Assembly (NCBI RefSeq): GCF_002150685.1 | Contig: NZ_MSSW01000088.1 | Span: 1-34,937 of the forward strand | Direction of reading: 5' to 3' | DNA from: Algoriphagus antarcticus | Lineage (GTDB): Bacteria > Bacteroidota > Bacteroidia > Cytophagales > Cyclobacteriaceae | Length of the DNA stretch: 34,937 nt | Shown here: one piece after another, positions 16,229-24,894 of the stretch | Position numbering within the stretch: the first letter of the stretch is position 1 | Layout: every line of letters begins with the position of its first letter | The notes under the pieces: model-generated | Told to the model about the DNA's origin: nothing | Seen by the model: only the letters and a program-made list of their open reading frames with translations | The model's database searches: none | Program-made: the position numbers and the translations under genes

Positions 16229-17917
16229 TTAGTTTGCAATTCCCCAAGGACTGAAGAAGACCCACAAGGCTAATACTGAGATAATTAAGATGATAGTTAG
16301 AATTACATCGGATGTGAACACCAGTTTTGTCTTAATCCCTGACCTCTGAAATGTCACTAATCGCAATGATTTTTCCGACTGAGGTGGGGTAAGACGACTC
16401 ACGATCACCATTATTACAGCACAAATGACAAACAGAATGATGGCGAAATGAAGAAAGTTAATGTCCAAAAAGATATTAACCAAAGAACCTTCTTTGACCT
16501 CAATGATTCCTTCCTTGCTCATAAACTCGATTACCAGACGAGACACGCCTAATGCAAAACCCATCCATAAGGAAACAATTGCTCCCTTTGCATTCATCCA
16601 TTTGAAGTATAATCCAAATAAAAACACCGCTGCAATGGGTGGCGAGATGTAGGCTTGAATACTTTGGAGATAAAAGAATATCCCTCCTCCCATCAGTGAT
16701 TTCATGAAAGGAATCCAACCTAGACTTACGAACACCAGCGCGACTGTTGCCAATTGTCCCACCCAAACCAATTCTTTTTCAGAGGCTTTTGGTTTGTATT
16801 GTTTATAAAAATCAATCGTAAATAAAGTAGATGAAGAGTTGAAAGCAGATGAAAGTGAACTCATTAATGCCGCAAGAAGTCCTGCGATTGCGAGGCCTTT
16901 CAGACCACTGGGAAGGAAACCGGTGATCATAGCTGGTAATGCATAATCAGCATTGGAAGTCGAAAAATCCAGCATCCCTTTTTGCAAAAGTGCATATGCG
17001 ATAACACCCGGGATGAAGAAAATAAAAACAGGCAATAACTTTAAGAATCCAGCAAAGAGCGCTCCTCTTCGAGCGTTGCTGATGTCTCTTGCTGATAAGG
17101 TGCGCTGCACGATAAATTGATCCGTACACCAATACCATACGCCCAAGATTGGTGCACCAAATAACATTCCAGTCCAGGGATATTGTGTGTCCGTCATAGG
17201 ACGCCACAAGTTAAAGAAGCGCTCAAGTGGTGGATTGCCCGGTTTGGTGGAGGCTTGTTGAATAGTAGTGATCATTTCATCCCAGCCGCCCAATTGAGCC
17301 AATCCGAAATAAGTAACAGCGCCACAACTCGCGATGAGTATAAATGCCTGTACCATATCGGTGTAGATTACCGCTTTGAGTCCTCCTAGCACCGTATAAA
17401 ATCCTGTTGCTAAAACGATGATGATGGCACCTGTCCAAAAAGGCACTCCCATGGTTTCAAAAATTAGCGCACCGGAGAAAATGATCAACGATATTTTTGT
17501 GATGACATAAGCAAGAATAGAAACAACGGACAGGTAATTTCGACAAGCTTTAGAGTATCGCAGCTCTAGAAATTCTGGCATGGTGTAAACGCCCGTTCGC
17601 AAATAGAAAGGGACAAATACCCACCCCAGTAGGATCAGGATAAAGGCTGCAAGCATTTCAAAATTGGCCATGGGCATTTCTGCCCGAGCACCGGCTCCAG
17701 ATACTCCCAAAATTATTTCTGAACCAATGTTCGAAGAGAATAATGAAGCACCTATCACAAACCAACCTTCGTTTTTCCCCGCTAGAAAATAATCTGCCGA
17801 ATCTTGCTCAATTTGAGGTTTTCCATGTACGCGTGACGCCCACCACGCAATCCACAAAGTGATACCAAAATAGATTGCAATGATGAGTAAATCCCATGAA
17901 CTCATATATTCCAGCAT
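16229..17917 (-). CDS. Sodium:solute symporter (SSS family, SGLT-like)
   Basis: A 562-residue protein with about 14 hydrophobic helices. The early segment DSADYFLAGKNEGWFVIGASLFSSNIGSE is the SSS signature region with the unwound first core helix that binds sodium and substrate. Later segments such as YTDMVQAFILI, WYWCTDQFIVQRTLSARD and GLLAALMSSLSSAFNSSSTLF match the SGLT/vSGLT branch; the last carries the second sodium-site serines. It imports a small polar solute with sodium. The neighbouring oxidative genes suggest a sugar or sugar-derived substrate, but this is inference. The start could also be Met5. Confidence 0.92.
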   Translation of the reverse strand: MLEYMSSWDLLIIAIYFGITLWIAWWASRVHGKPQIEQDSADYFLAGKNEGWFVIGASLFSSNIGSEIILGVSGAGARAEMPMANFEMLAAFILILLGWVFVPFYLRTGVYTMPEFLELRYSKACRNYLSVVSILAYVITKISLIIFSGALIFETMGVPFWTGAIIIVLATGFYTVLGGLKAVIYTDMVQAFILIASCGAVTYFGLAQLGGWDEMITTIQQASTKPGNPPLERFFNLWRPMTDTQYPWTGMLFGAPILGVWYWCTDQFIVQRTLSARDISNARRGALFAGFLKLLPVFIFFIPGVIAYALLQKGMLDFSTSNADYALPAMITGFLPSGLKGLAIAGLLAALMSSLSSAFNSSSTLFTIDFYKQYKPKASEKELVWVGQLATVALVFVSLGWIPFMKSLMGGGIFFYLQSIQAYISPPIAAVFLFGLYFKWMNAKGAIVSLWMGFALGVSRLVIEFMSKEGIIEVKEGSLVNIFLDINFLHFAIILFVICAVIMVIVSRLTPPQSEKSLRLVTFQRSGIKTKLVFTSDVILTIILIISVLALWVFFSPWGIAN

Positions 17918-18021
17918 AAGTGGGGTTGAATTAGTGTGGGTTTTAGAATGAAAAAATGAGAAGTAATCTCTTTTCTACTTCAATAGAAAGAGGACTCCTC
18001 ATTCAAGAGGTTATGTCACTA

Positions 18022-19002
18022 CTAATATTTATCAAGCCCCAGGATTTTTTTACCGAGCTCGCTTAATTTGGCTGCTTCATATTTTGTTTGTTCCCATTTT
18101 CGCGGATCGCCCGGAAAAGCATAACCCTCAGGCGCAATACGATTCTTCCAGGAATCAATTCTCCATTGTTTCAGATCTTCATTGTCTTCTTCAGCCGGCA
18201 TCATCGAAATGTATTGCGCAATTCTTACTTGGTCTTTCGAAAGGTTTGGTCGAATGCCATGAGGTTGTGAGCTGTTGAAGATGAGTAAATCTCCCGCCTG
18301 TAATTTTACCTTTACCAACTTATCTTCAAAACCGGTTACATCTGGTTTGAAATGATTTCGGTCCTCAGGCTGTGTTAATTTCCAGGTATCGTATGTGCGA
18401 AAAAGTTCTGGAATACATTGAAAGCCTCCCATGTTTTCGTCTTCTTGATCTGCTAAAGCTAAAACGCCTTGAACGTTTTGAGGCTTTGTATCCGGATCGT
18501 AATCCCAATGAATAAATCCTTTGTATTCAAAACCCGGTCTGATCGGAAAGTTTAAGTTAGCGCGATCAACCGTTACCCAAAGTTTTTCAGTACCCCAGAT
18601 ATCTTCAAACGCATCGTGAACCCGTTGCATCTGACGGTTCTCCCAAAGTAGTTGATGATTATAAACTTCTACCATTCCGGTACCGACTAATTCTTTCATC
18701 TCCATATCGGCCCGGGGTGCGGTATACCAGGTAGAAGGGTCATTCTTATCTTTCTCTTCAAACTCCCACAAAAAATCAGCGGTTCGCAACGCCTGTTCAC
18801 GAGGCACAGCATTTTTAACCACCACATAACCGTTAAGAATCCAGAAAGCCCAATCTTCTTCGCTTAAGATTCTCAGCGGTTTTCCGTTGGATCGGTCATT
18901 CAATTTTACCTTGCTACTGGTAGCTGTAGATGGATTACCGGGAATGTCTTTGTGATTCTTATTTGGGCTCTGCGTAGGAGCCATGGTCTTTTGATTTTCC
19001 AT
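18022..19002 (-). CDS. Phytanoyl-CoA dioxygenase (PhyH) family protein
   Basis: A 326-residue Fe(II)/2-oxoglutarate oxygenase-like protein. The metal motif H-x-D appears as HWDYD (His165, Asp167), the distal His248 lies in SSQPHGIRPN, and a nearby Arg (251 or 260) could bind 2-oxoglutarate. The double-stranded beta-helix core spans about 140-270. The first 40 residues are low in complexity and polar. It probably hydroxylates a small molecule rather than phytanoyl-CoA. It is the promoter-proximal gene of the symporter/SDR/Dabb operon and is divergent from the AraC gene; the 104-base gap to the symporter is longer than the other gaps. Confidence 0.88.
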   Translation of the reverse strand: MENQKTMAPTQSPNKNHKDIPGNPSTATSSKVKLNDRSNGKPLRILSEEDWAFWILNGYVVVKNAVPREQALRTADFLWEFEEKDKNDPSTWYTAPRADMEMKELVGTGMVEVYNHQLLWENRQMQRVHDAFEDIWGTEKLWVTVDRANLNFPIRPGFEYKGFIHWDYDPDTKPQNVQGVLALADQEDENMGGFQCIPELFRTYDTWKLTQPEDRNHFKPDVTGFEDKLVKVKLQAGDLLIFNSSQPHGIRPNLSKDQVRIAQYISMMPAEEDNEDLKQWRIDSWKNRIAPEGYAFPGDPRKWEQTKYEAAKLSELGKKILGLDKY

Positions 19003-19090
19003 AATTGGTTTGTTGGGTTTAATTATAGAATAAAGCTAAGGGAAGAGTGCACTCGATTTCTACTCCAATAATGATGGGTTTTTGAATCAT

Positions 19091-19123
19091 ATTGATATTT
19101 CATGATCTATATGGACTATCAAT
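19091..19123. promoter_or_regulatory. Candidate operator between phyH-like and araC-like genes
   Basis: ATTGATA (19091-19097) is mirrored by TATCAAT (19117-19123) with 19 bases between. It lies in the 146-base divergent region, where an AraC-type protein would bind to control both directions. The site also argues that the AraC gene starts at 19149 rather than 19092. No experiment or conservation is available to me. Confidence 0.3.
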
Positions 19124-19148
19124 AAGACAATTTTATGTAAATTTTGAA

Positions 19149-20000
19149 ATGAAGACTGAATTAGAACGAATCGTTGCTCATGAAAATAGCTCTCTTCGCT
19201 TAATGGTGAATCCCAATTTAAGCGACTTCTTCTTTTGGCATTTCCACCCGGAATATGAGTTGGTTTTTATCGATGGTGCAAATGGAACACGGCACGTTGG
19301 CAAACATATATCACGCTATGAAGGAAGTGATTTGGTTTTTATTGGGTCGAATATCCCGCATCTCAATTTTGATTACGGCGTCAAGACTGCGTATGAAAAA
19401 ATTGTAGTCCATATAAAACCGGAGTTTCTGAAAGAGGCTTTTTCGTCTACACCAGAATTGCATGCTGTCCATCTATTATTCGAAGAATCCAAACAAGGCG
19501 TATCCTTTGGAAAGAATGCAAAAATGCTGGTAGGTAATCGTCTTAAGAAATTACATACGTTGGGTTATTTTGAGCAGTTCCTGGAAGTGCTGAGCATCCT
19601 GCAACTGCTATCAGAGTCAACTGAGAAAGAATTACTTCACAATCATCCGGTAGAAAATCCGCACACGCTAAAAGAGCAAGGCAGACTTAAAACCATTTAT
19701 CAATTTCTGGACGATCATTATCAGCGTAAAATTGAACTTTCGGAAGTTGCCGCTTTAAGCAATCTGACTAATGCTGCGTTTTGTCGCTACTTTAAGCGTA
19801 TGACCAAGCTTACTTTTACAGAATTTGTTAACCATTATCGAATTGACAAAGCCAAAAACTTGTTGCGACAGGATAATAATATCACTGAAACCTGTTTTCA
19901 ATGCGGCTTTGAAAGCATATCCTACTTTAATAAAATCTTTAAGAAGGTAACGGGCGTCAATCCTTTAGCTTTTAAGAAAAGACATCAATCATCGATTTGA
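19149..20000 (+). CDS. AraC family transcriptional regulator
   Basis: A 283-residue regulator starting MKTELERIVAHENSS at ATG 19149. An N-terminal cupin domain has WHFHPEYELVFI and GSDLVFIGSNIPH, typical of sugar-sensing AraC members. The C-terminal 100 residues carry two helix-turn-helix units: ELSEVAALSNLTNAAFCRYFKRMTKLTF and ITETCFQCGFESISYFNKIFKKVTGVNP. It is divergent from the PhyH/symporter operon and most likely activates it when the imported solute is present. The 57-base longer frame from 19092 runs through the candidate operator and is less likely. Confidence 0.92.
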   Translation: MKTELERIVAHENSSLRLMVNPNLSDFFFWHFHPEYELVFIDGANGTRHVGKHISRYEGSDLVFIGSNIPHLNFDYGVKTAYEKIVVHIKPEFLKEAFSSTPELHAVHLLFEESKQGVSFGKNAKMLVGNRLKKLHTLGYFEQFLEVLSILQLLSESTEKELLHNHPVENPHTLKEQGRLKTIYQFLDDHYQRKIELSEVAALSNLTNAAFCRYFKRMTKLTFTEFVNHYRIDKAKNLLRQDNNITETCFQCGFESISYFNKIFKKVTGVNPLAFKKRHQSSI

Positions 20001-20228
20001 TCCTAAATATTAAGGCTTAGTCATCACTTTGATTTTATACACTTCCTAAAACGAACTCTTCGCTAAACGATCTTCAAGTTTTTCAAATTAAATAGTATGT
20101 TAGTTATCAGGTAGTTAGGTCAGATCTAACCCTATTATTTTATGAATCCTCTTAGCTCAAGCAATTTAAAAAAAGTAAAAGATAAGCCTTGGGTTTAAAC
20201 ATCTCATTGGATTATAACCCTAAGTTTT

Positions 20229-20565
20229 TTGAAACTTGTCTTTACAGGAATAGAAATTCTGATGGTTCATCCGCTCCTTTACTGGGGGGAAGTAGGGAAT
20301 GAACTGACTCCAGCTTTACTGGAATTCCCCATAAGTAGAAACCATCAAAGAACAGATTGGGAAGAAAAAGTGCCGTTTTTTGATACGGAAGATTCCCCAG
20401 TCAGCGCAGGCAGAAATGGTGAGGAGTTGATGTTCAATCAAAATGGATGCGGGAAAAGCTTATATTTCTGTTGTTTCTGAAGAATACATTGACCTGGGAG
20501 ATATTGGCTGGGCTTGGTACAATGGTTTTAAATACAGTTTAAACCCTCCGAGTTTTTTGTGCTAG
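20229..20565 (+). pseudogene. Possible frameshifted gene relic, family not recognised
   Basis: An open frame from 20229 with no good start reads through MVHPLLYWGEVGNELTPALL and FDTEDSPVSAGRNGEELMFN. It loses coherence near 20442, where another frame continues as MDAGKAYISVVSEEYIDLGD and IGWAWYNGFKYSL to a TAG at 20565. The composition of both pieces is protein-like, and their junction suggests a frameshift. I cannot name the parent family. The remainder of 20001-20806 shows no gene other than the hairpins at 20699-20771. Confidence 0.25.
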
Positions 20566-20698
20566 TTTCTGTGCTTTTCTCTGATGAGGATGTTTGGCGG
20601 CGGATTATTTGCGAAGCTTGGTGGGAGTGGGGGATATTGATTTCGAAAGCGAGATGGAAAATAATACAGAGGGTCGTACTTTATCAAGACTCTCCCCG

Positions 20699-20771
20699 CG
20701 GTCTATGTCTTCAAAGACCGAAATTACATCACCCTACAGACCGACACCGGCCTGTGTCCACAGAGATCGGT
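20699..20771. repeat. Two degenerate GGTCTGTG hairpins
   Basis: CGGTCTATG and CAAAGACCG (20699-20720) pair with one mismatch around the same TCTT loop as the copy at 3987. A second, more degenerate copy follows at about 20747-20770 with the core CTGTG-TC-CACAG. Both lie in the intergenic region downstream of the sigma/membrane-protein operon. Confidence 0.6.
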
Positions 20772-20806
20772 AAACTACTTATCGTTCATTGTTTCCTGAG
20801 AGGGAG

Positions 20807-21397
20807 TTATCCTATTATTTTTTTCTTCAGCTCAATAACCATCCGGAGTTCTCTCAATTCTTTTTGCACGTTTTTACGGATGAGAAGGGTCAAAATTATT
20901 CCAGGAATAAAATAGGAGGCGATCATTGCAATCAGCCAAAATCTGCTCATATACAGAAAGAATTCGGGAACCAGAAATAGAAATCCCAAAGTGTATGCTC
21001 CAAGGGTAAGGAAAGTGAAGGTAGAGTGAATCTTAAGTCTTAGGCTGAGGTATTTAGTTTCCTTTTCCAAGCTGTAATATGCAGAACTATCAGCGGTCTT
21101 TTCCTTTGCTTTTATGATGCTATAGGCCTCTAGAAGAATACGGAAGAGGAAAAAAAGCAACATTAATCCAACTCCTATTTTGCTTAGTGTATGTTGAAAT
21201 TTAAAGAATTCCAACAAGAAATAGCACATCATCAGAAAAGTGAAGCCTAATATCAGCAGGGTACTGCGCTGGAATTTCGTGCTTTCCCTGTTGAGGCGTT
21301 GGGCTTCGGCGATTAGCTGCTCAGGGGGTGGAAGAGGAGTGATGTCCAAGCCTGAGCTTTTCCAACCGGATTTGAGAATATTTCCTAGTTCATTCAT
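20807..21397 (-). CDS. Membrane protein, probable partner of the ECF sigma factor
   Basis: A 196-residue protein with a 50-residue polar N-terminal part (NILKSGWKSSGLDITPLPPP...) and four hydrophobic segments near residues 45-65, 73-92, 127-147 and 152-172, then a basic C-terminal helix. Its start overlaps the sigma gene by eight bases. In this position Bacteroidota operons usually encode an anti-sigma factor or a membrane partner; the soluble N-terminal part could hold the sigma. There is no recognisable zinc or FecR-like anti-sigma motif, so the role is inferred from context. Confidence 0.7.
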   Translation of the reverse strand: MNELGNILKSGWKSSGLDITPLPPPEQLIAEAQRLNRESTKFQRSTLLILGFTFLMMCYFLLEFFKFQHTLSKIGVGLMLLFFLFRILLEAYSIIKAKEKTADSSAYYSLEKETKYLSLRLKIHSTFTFLTLGAYTLGFLFLVPEFFLYMSRFWLIAMIASYFIPGIILTLLIRKNVQKELRELRMVIELKKKIIG

Positions 21398-21887
21398 GAT
21401 TAATCAATTTTTTGAGTCTGAGTTTGATTCGGTGGATTTTGACTCGAAGGTTTCCGTCGGAAATGCCCAGAATGGTGGCGATTTCTTCTTGAGGCACTTC
21501 TTCAAGAAGTAATCCGGTGACTAGTCGGTCAACTTCTGAGAGACCGGCCATCGCTTTATAGAGTGCATTGACCGGATCGCTTTCCGTAAACTTGATTTCT
21601 TCGGTTGTTTCCTGTTCTCGGAATGCTTCCCCCAGTTTTTCCGAATGAAGCTTTTCCCGCTTGAGGTAGTTGAGGCAGGCATTGACTGTGATTCTGTAAA
21701 TCCAGGTTTTTGGGGAAGAATCCTGTCTGAATTTTCCCAGATTATTCCAAACTTGGATGAAAACTTCCTGCGTAAGGTCTTTGGCCTGGTAGCTGTCGCC
21801 TTTCATAAATCCGAGGCAGAGTTGATTTACCATCCGATATTGCGACTGGTAGAGCTGTACAAATTGAGCTTTTTGTTCCGAAATCAC
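21390..21887 (-). CDS. ECF RNA polymerase sigma factor
   Basis: A 165-residue sigma-70 family protein of ECF size. Region 2 is seen in YQAKDLTQEVFIQVWNNLGKF with the SPKTWIYRITVNACLNYLKR helix. Region 4 is seen in GLSEVDRLVTGLLLEEVPQEEIATILGISDGNLRVKIHRIKLRLKKLI. It lacks regions 1 and 3. Its start overlaps the stop of the hydrolase gene (ATGA) and its end overlaps the membrane protein gene, so the three are translationally coupled. It probably responds to an envelope signal and controls its own operon. Confidence 0.92.
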   Translation of the reverse strand: MISEQKAQFVQLYQSQYRMVNQLCLGFMKGDSYQAKDLTQEVFIQVWNNLGKFRQDSSPKTWIYRITVNACLNYLKREKLHSEKLGEAFREQETTEEIKFTESDPVNALYKAMAGLSEVDRLVTGLLLEEVPQEEIATILGISDGNLRVKIHRIKLRLKKLINHE

Positions 21888-22717
21888 TTATTGAGAAAAG
21901 AATTGAGCTGTGTGATAAACCATTCCTGCTGATCGAGCATAAGGTAGTGCTTGCTTTCAGTTGCTAGTACAAACTCTGTATTTTTCAATCCGTTATATTG
22001 TTTTTTCATGGTCTCCAAAGCTCCGGGCCCGTAGGGCTGACCTGCGACCATCAGGAGCACGGGAGCTTTGATGGATGGGAAAAGCGGTCTGCTGTCCAAT
22101 TTAAGCAGATCTGTGTAGCCATACACAAACGTTTTCCGATCTGCGACCGCCATCCAGTTTTTGACTAGGGCTTGGTCCTCAGTTTTGGTAATCATGTTCT
22201 GCGTCATCTGTGTCAGATAGGCTGATAGTGCGGCTTCATCCATATTCAGCAGTTGATCATTGTAGGGACTTTCATAGGCTAATGCCTCCGCCGGTACCCC
22301 GGGCATCATGATCTCACGCATGCAGGATAATGCATCGACGATCACGATTTTTTGAATTCGATCGGGAAGGCTGGCAGCCAGATCCAATGCCAGATTGCCC
22401 CCCATGCTGTGACCGACTAGGGTGAGATTTTCTAGGCTGTTTGCTGTGATGTAGCCGATCAGATCGGTTTTGAGTTTCTCGTACCACGGCATTTCCACTG
22501 GGGCAACTCCTCCAAATCCGGCGTAAGTCACGATGTGAGCACTGTGTTGTGGAAGGTTGGAGGCGGTGGTATTCCAAACCTCTCCTGGTGTTGCGAATCC
22601 GGGTAGAAACAAAATGGGTTCTCCTTTTCCAGATGTATTTACAGAGATGGATTGCTGTGCGAAAACCAACGGTTGCAGTAATACTACGAAGCAGATGAGT
22701 AATAAGGTCTTTTTCAT
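21884..22717 (-). CDS. Exported alpha/beta hydrolase
   Basis: A 277-residue protein starting MKKTLLLICFVVLLQPLVFA, a signal peptide; the frame upstream to 22819 does not fit. The fold opens with GKGEPILFLPGFATPGEVW (oxyanion HG-type loop replaced by PGF), has the nucleophile elbow GHSMGGNLALDLA, an acid after VIVDALS or LLMVAG, and the closing His in ESKHYLMLDQQEW. It would be a periplasmic esterase or lactonase. Being the first gene of a sigma-factor operon is unusual for such an enzyme and suggests it is part of the response or signal generation. The stop overlaps the sigma start by four bases. Confidence 0.88.
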   Translation of the reverse strand: MKKTLLLICFVVLLQPLVFAQQSISVNTSGKGEPILFLPGFATPGEVWNTTASNLPQHSAHIVTYAGFGGVAPVEMPWYEKLKTDLIGYITANSLENLTLVGHSMGGNLALDLAASLPDRIQKIVIVDALSCMREIMMPGVPAEALAYESPYNDQLLNMDEAALSAYLTQMTQNMITKTEDQALVKNWMAVADRKTFVYGYTDLLKLDSRPLFPSIKAPVLLMVAGQPYGPGALETMKKQYNGLKNTEFVLATESKHYLMLDQQEWFITQLNSFLNK

Positions 22718-22750
22718 TTTCCTGTCTTTTGTGTTTTTGATTCTTGGAAA

Positions 22751-22773
22751 ACGAATCCGGGTTTTTGTTACAG
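22751..22773 (-). promoter_or_regulatory. Candidate ECF-type promoter of the hydrolase-sigma operon
   Basis: On the minus strand TGTAAC is followed by an A-run, CCCGGATT and CGTTTTCC, 34 to 56 bases before the hydrolase start. A GTAAC element plus a downstream CGT is the general look of ECF promoters in this phylum, which would mean autoregulation. The 13-base spacing between the elements is shorter than usual, so confidence is low. Confidence 0.25.
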
Positions 22774-22938
22774 TTAGTTTGGAAAAAAAATTACATTTAT
22801 GATAAATTTTATAAGACATAGAAATAGAATACTTTAGTTAAAAATATTAGTTCCCCTTCAAGTCTCATGCGATAGATCAATACAAATAGTTTCGAGATTA
22901 TGACTTGAAAATTTCTTCTCCACCCTAGCCTGTGTTTC

Positions 22939-22983
22939 AAAGACCACTTGCAAGGTTAAAAAATAGGGCATTTGGTGGTCTTT
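22939..22983. repeat. Inverted repeat AAAGACCAC / GTGGTCTTT
   Basis: A nine-base perfect inverted repeat with a 27-base loop, and a degenerate GTGGTCTGTG-family half-site immediately before it (22929-22947). It could serve as a terminator for the broken DUF4062 unit on the minus strand. The region 22820-23228 otherwise shows no gene. Confidence 0.45.
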
Positions 22984-23228
22984 TATCTGGTAACCTTAAA
23001 CTATGCAACTAAGTTTATCCCCATATATCGAATCACAGATTCTATATAGTAGAAATATGTTTTATATACGACTTCTGTACGGATCATCAAGTCTACTTCA
23101 TATATCTAATACACCCAAGAGGGTATGCATGGTTAAGACTAATAGTATTTTTCTGTGGGTTAAATTTCCAGTGAATTAGGGTCTGAGTATCATCAGTCTT
23201 TTGTTAAGTAATTTAAAATGATAATAGC

Positions 23229-23337
23229 TCAAACGTTAAAATTATGTAATAAAGCATCGTGCTTCGCTTTATTATCAAACTCCAGTCTCATCAAAGTCCT
23301 CCAAATTTAGAAAGAAGATGCTTTTATTAGTGTCCAT
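23229..23337 (-). pseudogene. DUF4062 gene remnant
   Basis: Read on the minus strand from an ATG at 23337, the frame gives MDTNKSIFFLNLEDFDETG, which aligns with residues NDKRIFCLHLENFDEAE of the DUF4062 protein at 10729-11106. The first 90 codons of the domain are missing, as if deleted just after the start codon. A one-base shift then restores DNKAKHDALLHNFNV before a TGA, matching DKKAK in the other copy. The upstream region (23338-23502) is also related to that of the intact copy. This is a broken second copy, divergent from the GH19 gene. Confidence 0.65.
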
Positions 23338-23502
23338 GTTAACAGGCAAAGCTAGTTGTGGTATTTAAAAAAAATGTCTTAGTTATGGAACAAAGGCAAA
23401 ATATATACTTGGCTGAAATTCCCAGAAGGAGCTTGTCTCTTTAGAACCTCAATTCCTACCTTCCTTAATATTAGTTGGAAAGTATTTAAAAAAAGTACAT
23501 AG
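23338..23502 (-). promoter_or_regulatory. Upstream region related to 11107-11249
   Basis: Blocks shared in order with the region before the first DUF4062 gene include GCTAGTTGTGGTATTT plus an A-run, CTTAGTTATG, TGAAATTCCCAGAAGGAG, AGTTGGAAAGTA and an A-run before GTACATAG. Identity is judged by eye at well above chance with small gaps. The remaining sequence to the GH19 start at 23645 is not alike. Confidence 0.5.
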
Positions 23503-23644
23503 TTTCGATAGTGACCTAGAAATAGAATTGCCAAAGACTAAAAATCATTTTTTCAGTTTATAAATTACTATAAAATAATTTGATTCTGATGAACAATTTT
23601 CATTAAATTTAACTGATTAGTACTAACTCTAAAAAGCAAAAACC

Positions 23645-24286
23645 ATGGTATCCAACGAACAAATGAAAACTATTTTTCCCAAGTTGAACTGGGACAAAGC
23701 CCAATTTTACCTCCCATTTATTCCAAACGTTTTACCAAAATTTGGAATTGACACGCCTTTGCGCAAAGCACACTTTCTCTCCCAATTGGCACATGAAAGT
23801 GGAGGTCTTAAGTACTCTGAAGAAAATTTAAATTATTCAGCTCAAGGATTGCGCAGTGTTTTTGGAAAATATTTTAAAACCAATGAAATCGCAGAACAGT
23901 ATGCAAGGAAACCTGAGAAAATAGCTAATCGGGTATACGCTGACAGAATGGGCAATGGCAATGAAGAAAGCGGGGATGGATGGAAATACAGAGGTCGTGG
24001 TTTGATACAACTAACCGGAAAGGATAACTATCAAAGCTTCGCAAAGGAGCATGGTGTGGATTGCGTCAATAACCCTGATTTAATTCTTGATCCGGAACTA
24101 GCGCTCACTTCTGCCTGCTGGTTTTGGAAAAAACGCAACATCAATGAATTCGCAGATAAGGATGATGTCCATATGGTTACCAAGAGAATCAATGGAGGTA
24201 ATAATGGCATTCAGGATCGAATGCATTGGCTCGATTTATTCAAAAACCTCTACAAAACTATGGAACCAAACGCGAAAGCTGCTTAG
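23645..24286 (+). CDS. Glycoside hydrolase family 19 chitinase/endolysin-like protein
   Basis: A 213-residue single-domain GH19 enzyme. The catalytic acid Glu51 lies in LAHESGGLKYSEENLNYS, with the second conserved Glu at 59/60. The block WKYRGRGLIQLTGKDNYQSF (113-132) forms the substrate cleft, and INGGNNG (182-188) closes it. Bacterial GH19 proteins of this short form act on peptidoglycan or chitin and are common as phage endolysins and antibacterial effectors. There is no signal peptide, so it would need lysis, a holin or a dedicated export route. It faces a DUF4062 remnant in the same geometry as the patatin gene does the intact copy, which hints at an effector role. Confidence 0.9.
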   Translation: MVSNEQMKTIFPKLNWDKAQFYLPFIPNVLPKFGIDTPLRKAHFLSQLAHESGGLKYSEENLNYSAQGLRSVFGKYFKTNEIAEQYARKPEKIANRVYADRMGNGNEESGDGWKYRGRGLIQLTGKDNYQSFAKEHGVDCVNNPDLILDPELALTSACWFWKKRNINEFADKDDVHMVTKRINGGNNGIQDRMHWLDLFKNLYKTMEPNAKAA

Positions 24287-24413
24287 AAAAATGGCCATTT
24301 AATTTACTTATTTGAGGCATATGTCAAATAGGTCTGAATCCAATTCGTTTTTTAGGCGTGTTCCAAGGTGACAATAGGCATGACACTTTTACTTTAGGAG
24401 TTCAACAATACCA

Positions 24414-24448
24414 GGGCTTGTGACGTGTAAAATTACAAGCCCTTTTTT
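24414..24448 (+). terminator. Rho-independent terminator
   Basis: GGGCTTGT (24414-24421) pairs perfectly with ACAAGCCC (24435-24442) and is followed directly by six T. It lies 127 bases after the GH19 stop and is the clearest intrinsic terminator in the window. The rest of 24287-24690 contains nothing that I can support. Confidence 0.75.
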
Positions 24449-24690
24449 AGAGTAAGCTGTTCTGCTGCATCCTTTGAGGATTATATACTCGATCGAATTA
24501 TCCTATTATACCCCATTGGGGATTTTGTAAGGTAGAGCAGGTTTATTTATATGGGTAAACCAAGTCGAAAAAAAACTACTTAGAATAGGCAGACAGCCCA
24601 AACAAAGAAAAATTTAGTTTATTGAATTTTTGATTATTCCCGGAAGACTTTAAAGGGCGCTGTGTCATAAGAAGTAACTTCAAAAAATAA

Positions 24691-24822
24691 CTAAAAAAGG
24701 ACTATGATAATCGAGGATCAGCTGACTTTTTTTATAAGAAGCATGTGGATTGGAATAAATGGCGTACTGAAAATCCAAATGAAAAAATTTATCTAATGAC
24801 TGCTTTTTCAATCAATAGTTGA
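24691..24822 (+). pseudogene. Possible relic of a pentapeptide-repeat-type gene
   Basis: A frame with no good start reads KKDYDNRGSADFFYKKHVDW, then NKWRTENPNEKIYLMTAFSINS before a TGA. The DWNKWR.ENP phrase resembles the W-N-x-W-R-x-x-N/H-P segment common near the ends of pentapeptide-repeat proteins. No repeats remain. It sits in the decay zone before the GNAT gene. Assignment is tentative. Confidence 0.25.
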
Positions 24823-24894
24823 AATTTAGGCTATAACTCATTAATCACCATAATTTCCAAAACTCTATATGTTAAATACTTTATCAAAGTCAAA

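Noticed and set aside
20559..20980. 118- and 63-residue plus-strand frames
   Set aside because: They cross the hairpins and run antisense to the four-helix membrane protein gene; no protein-like pattern.
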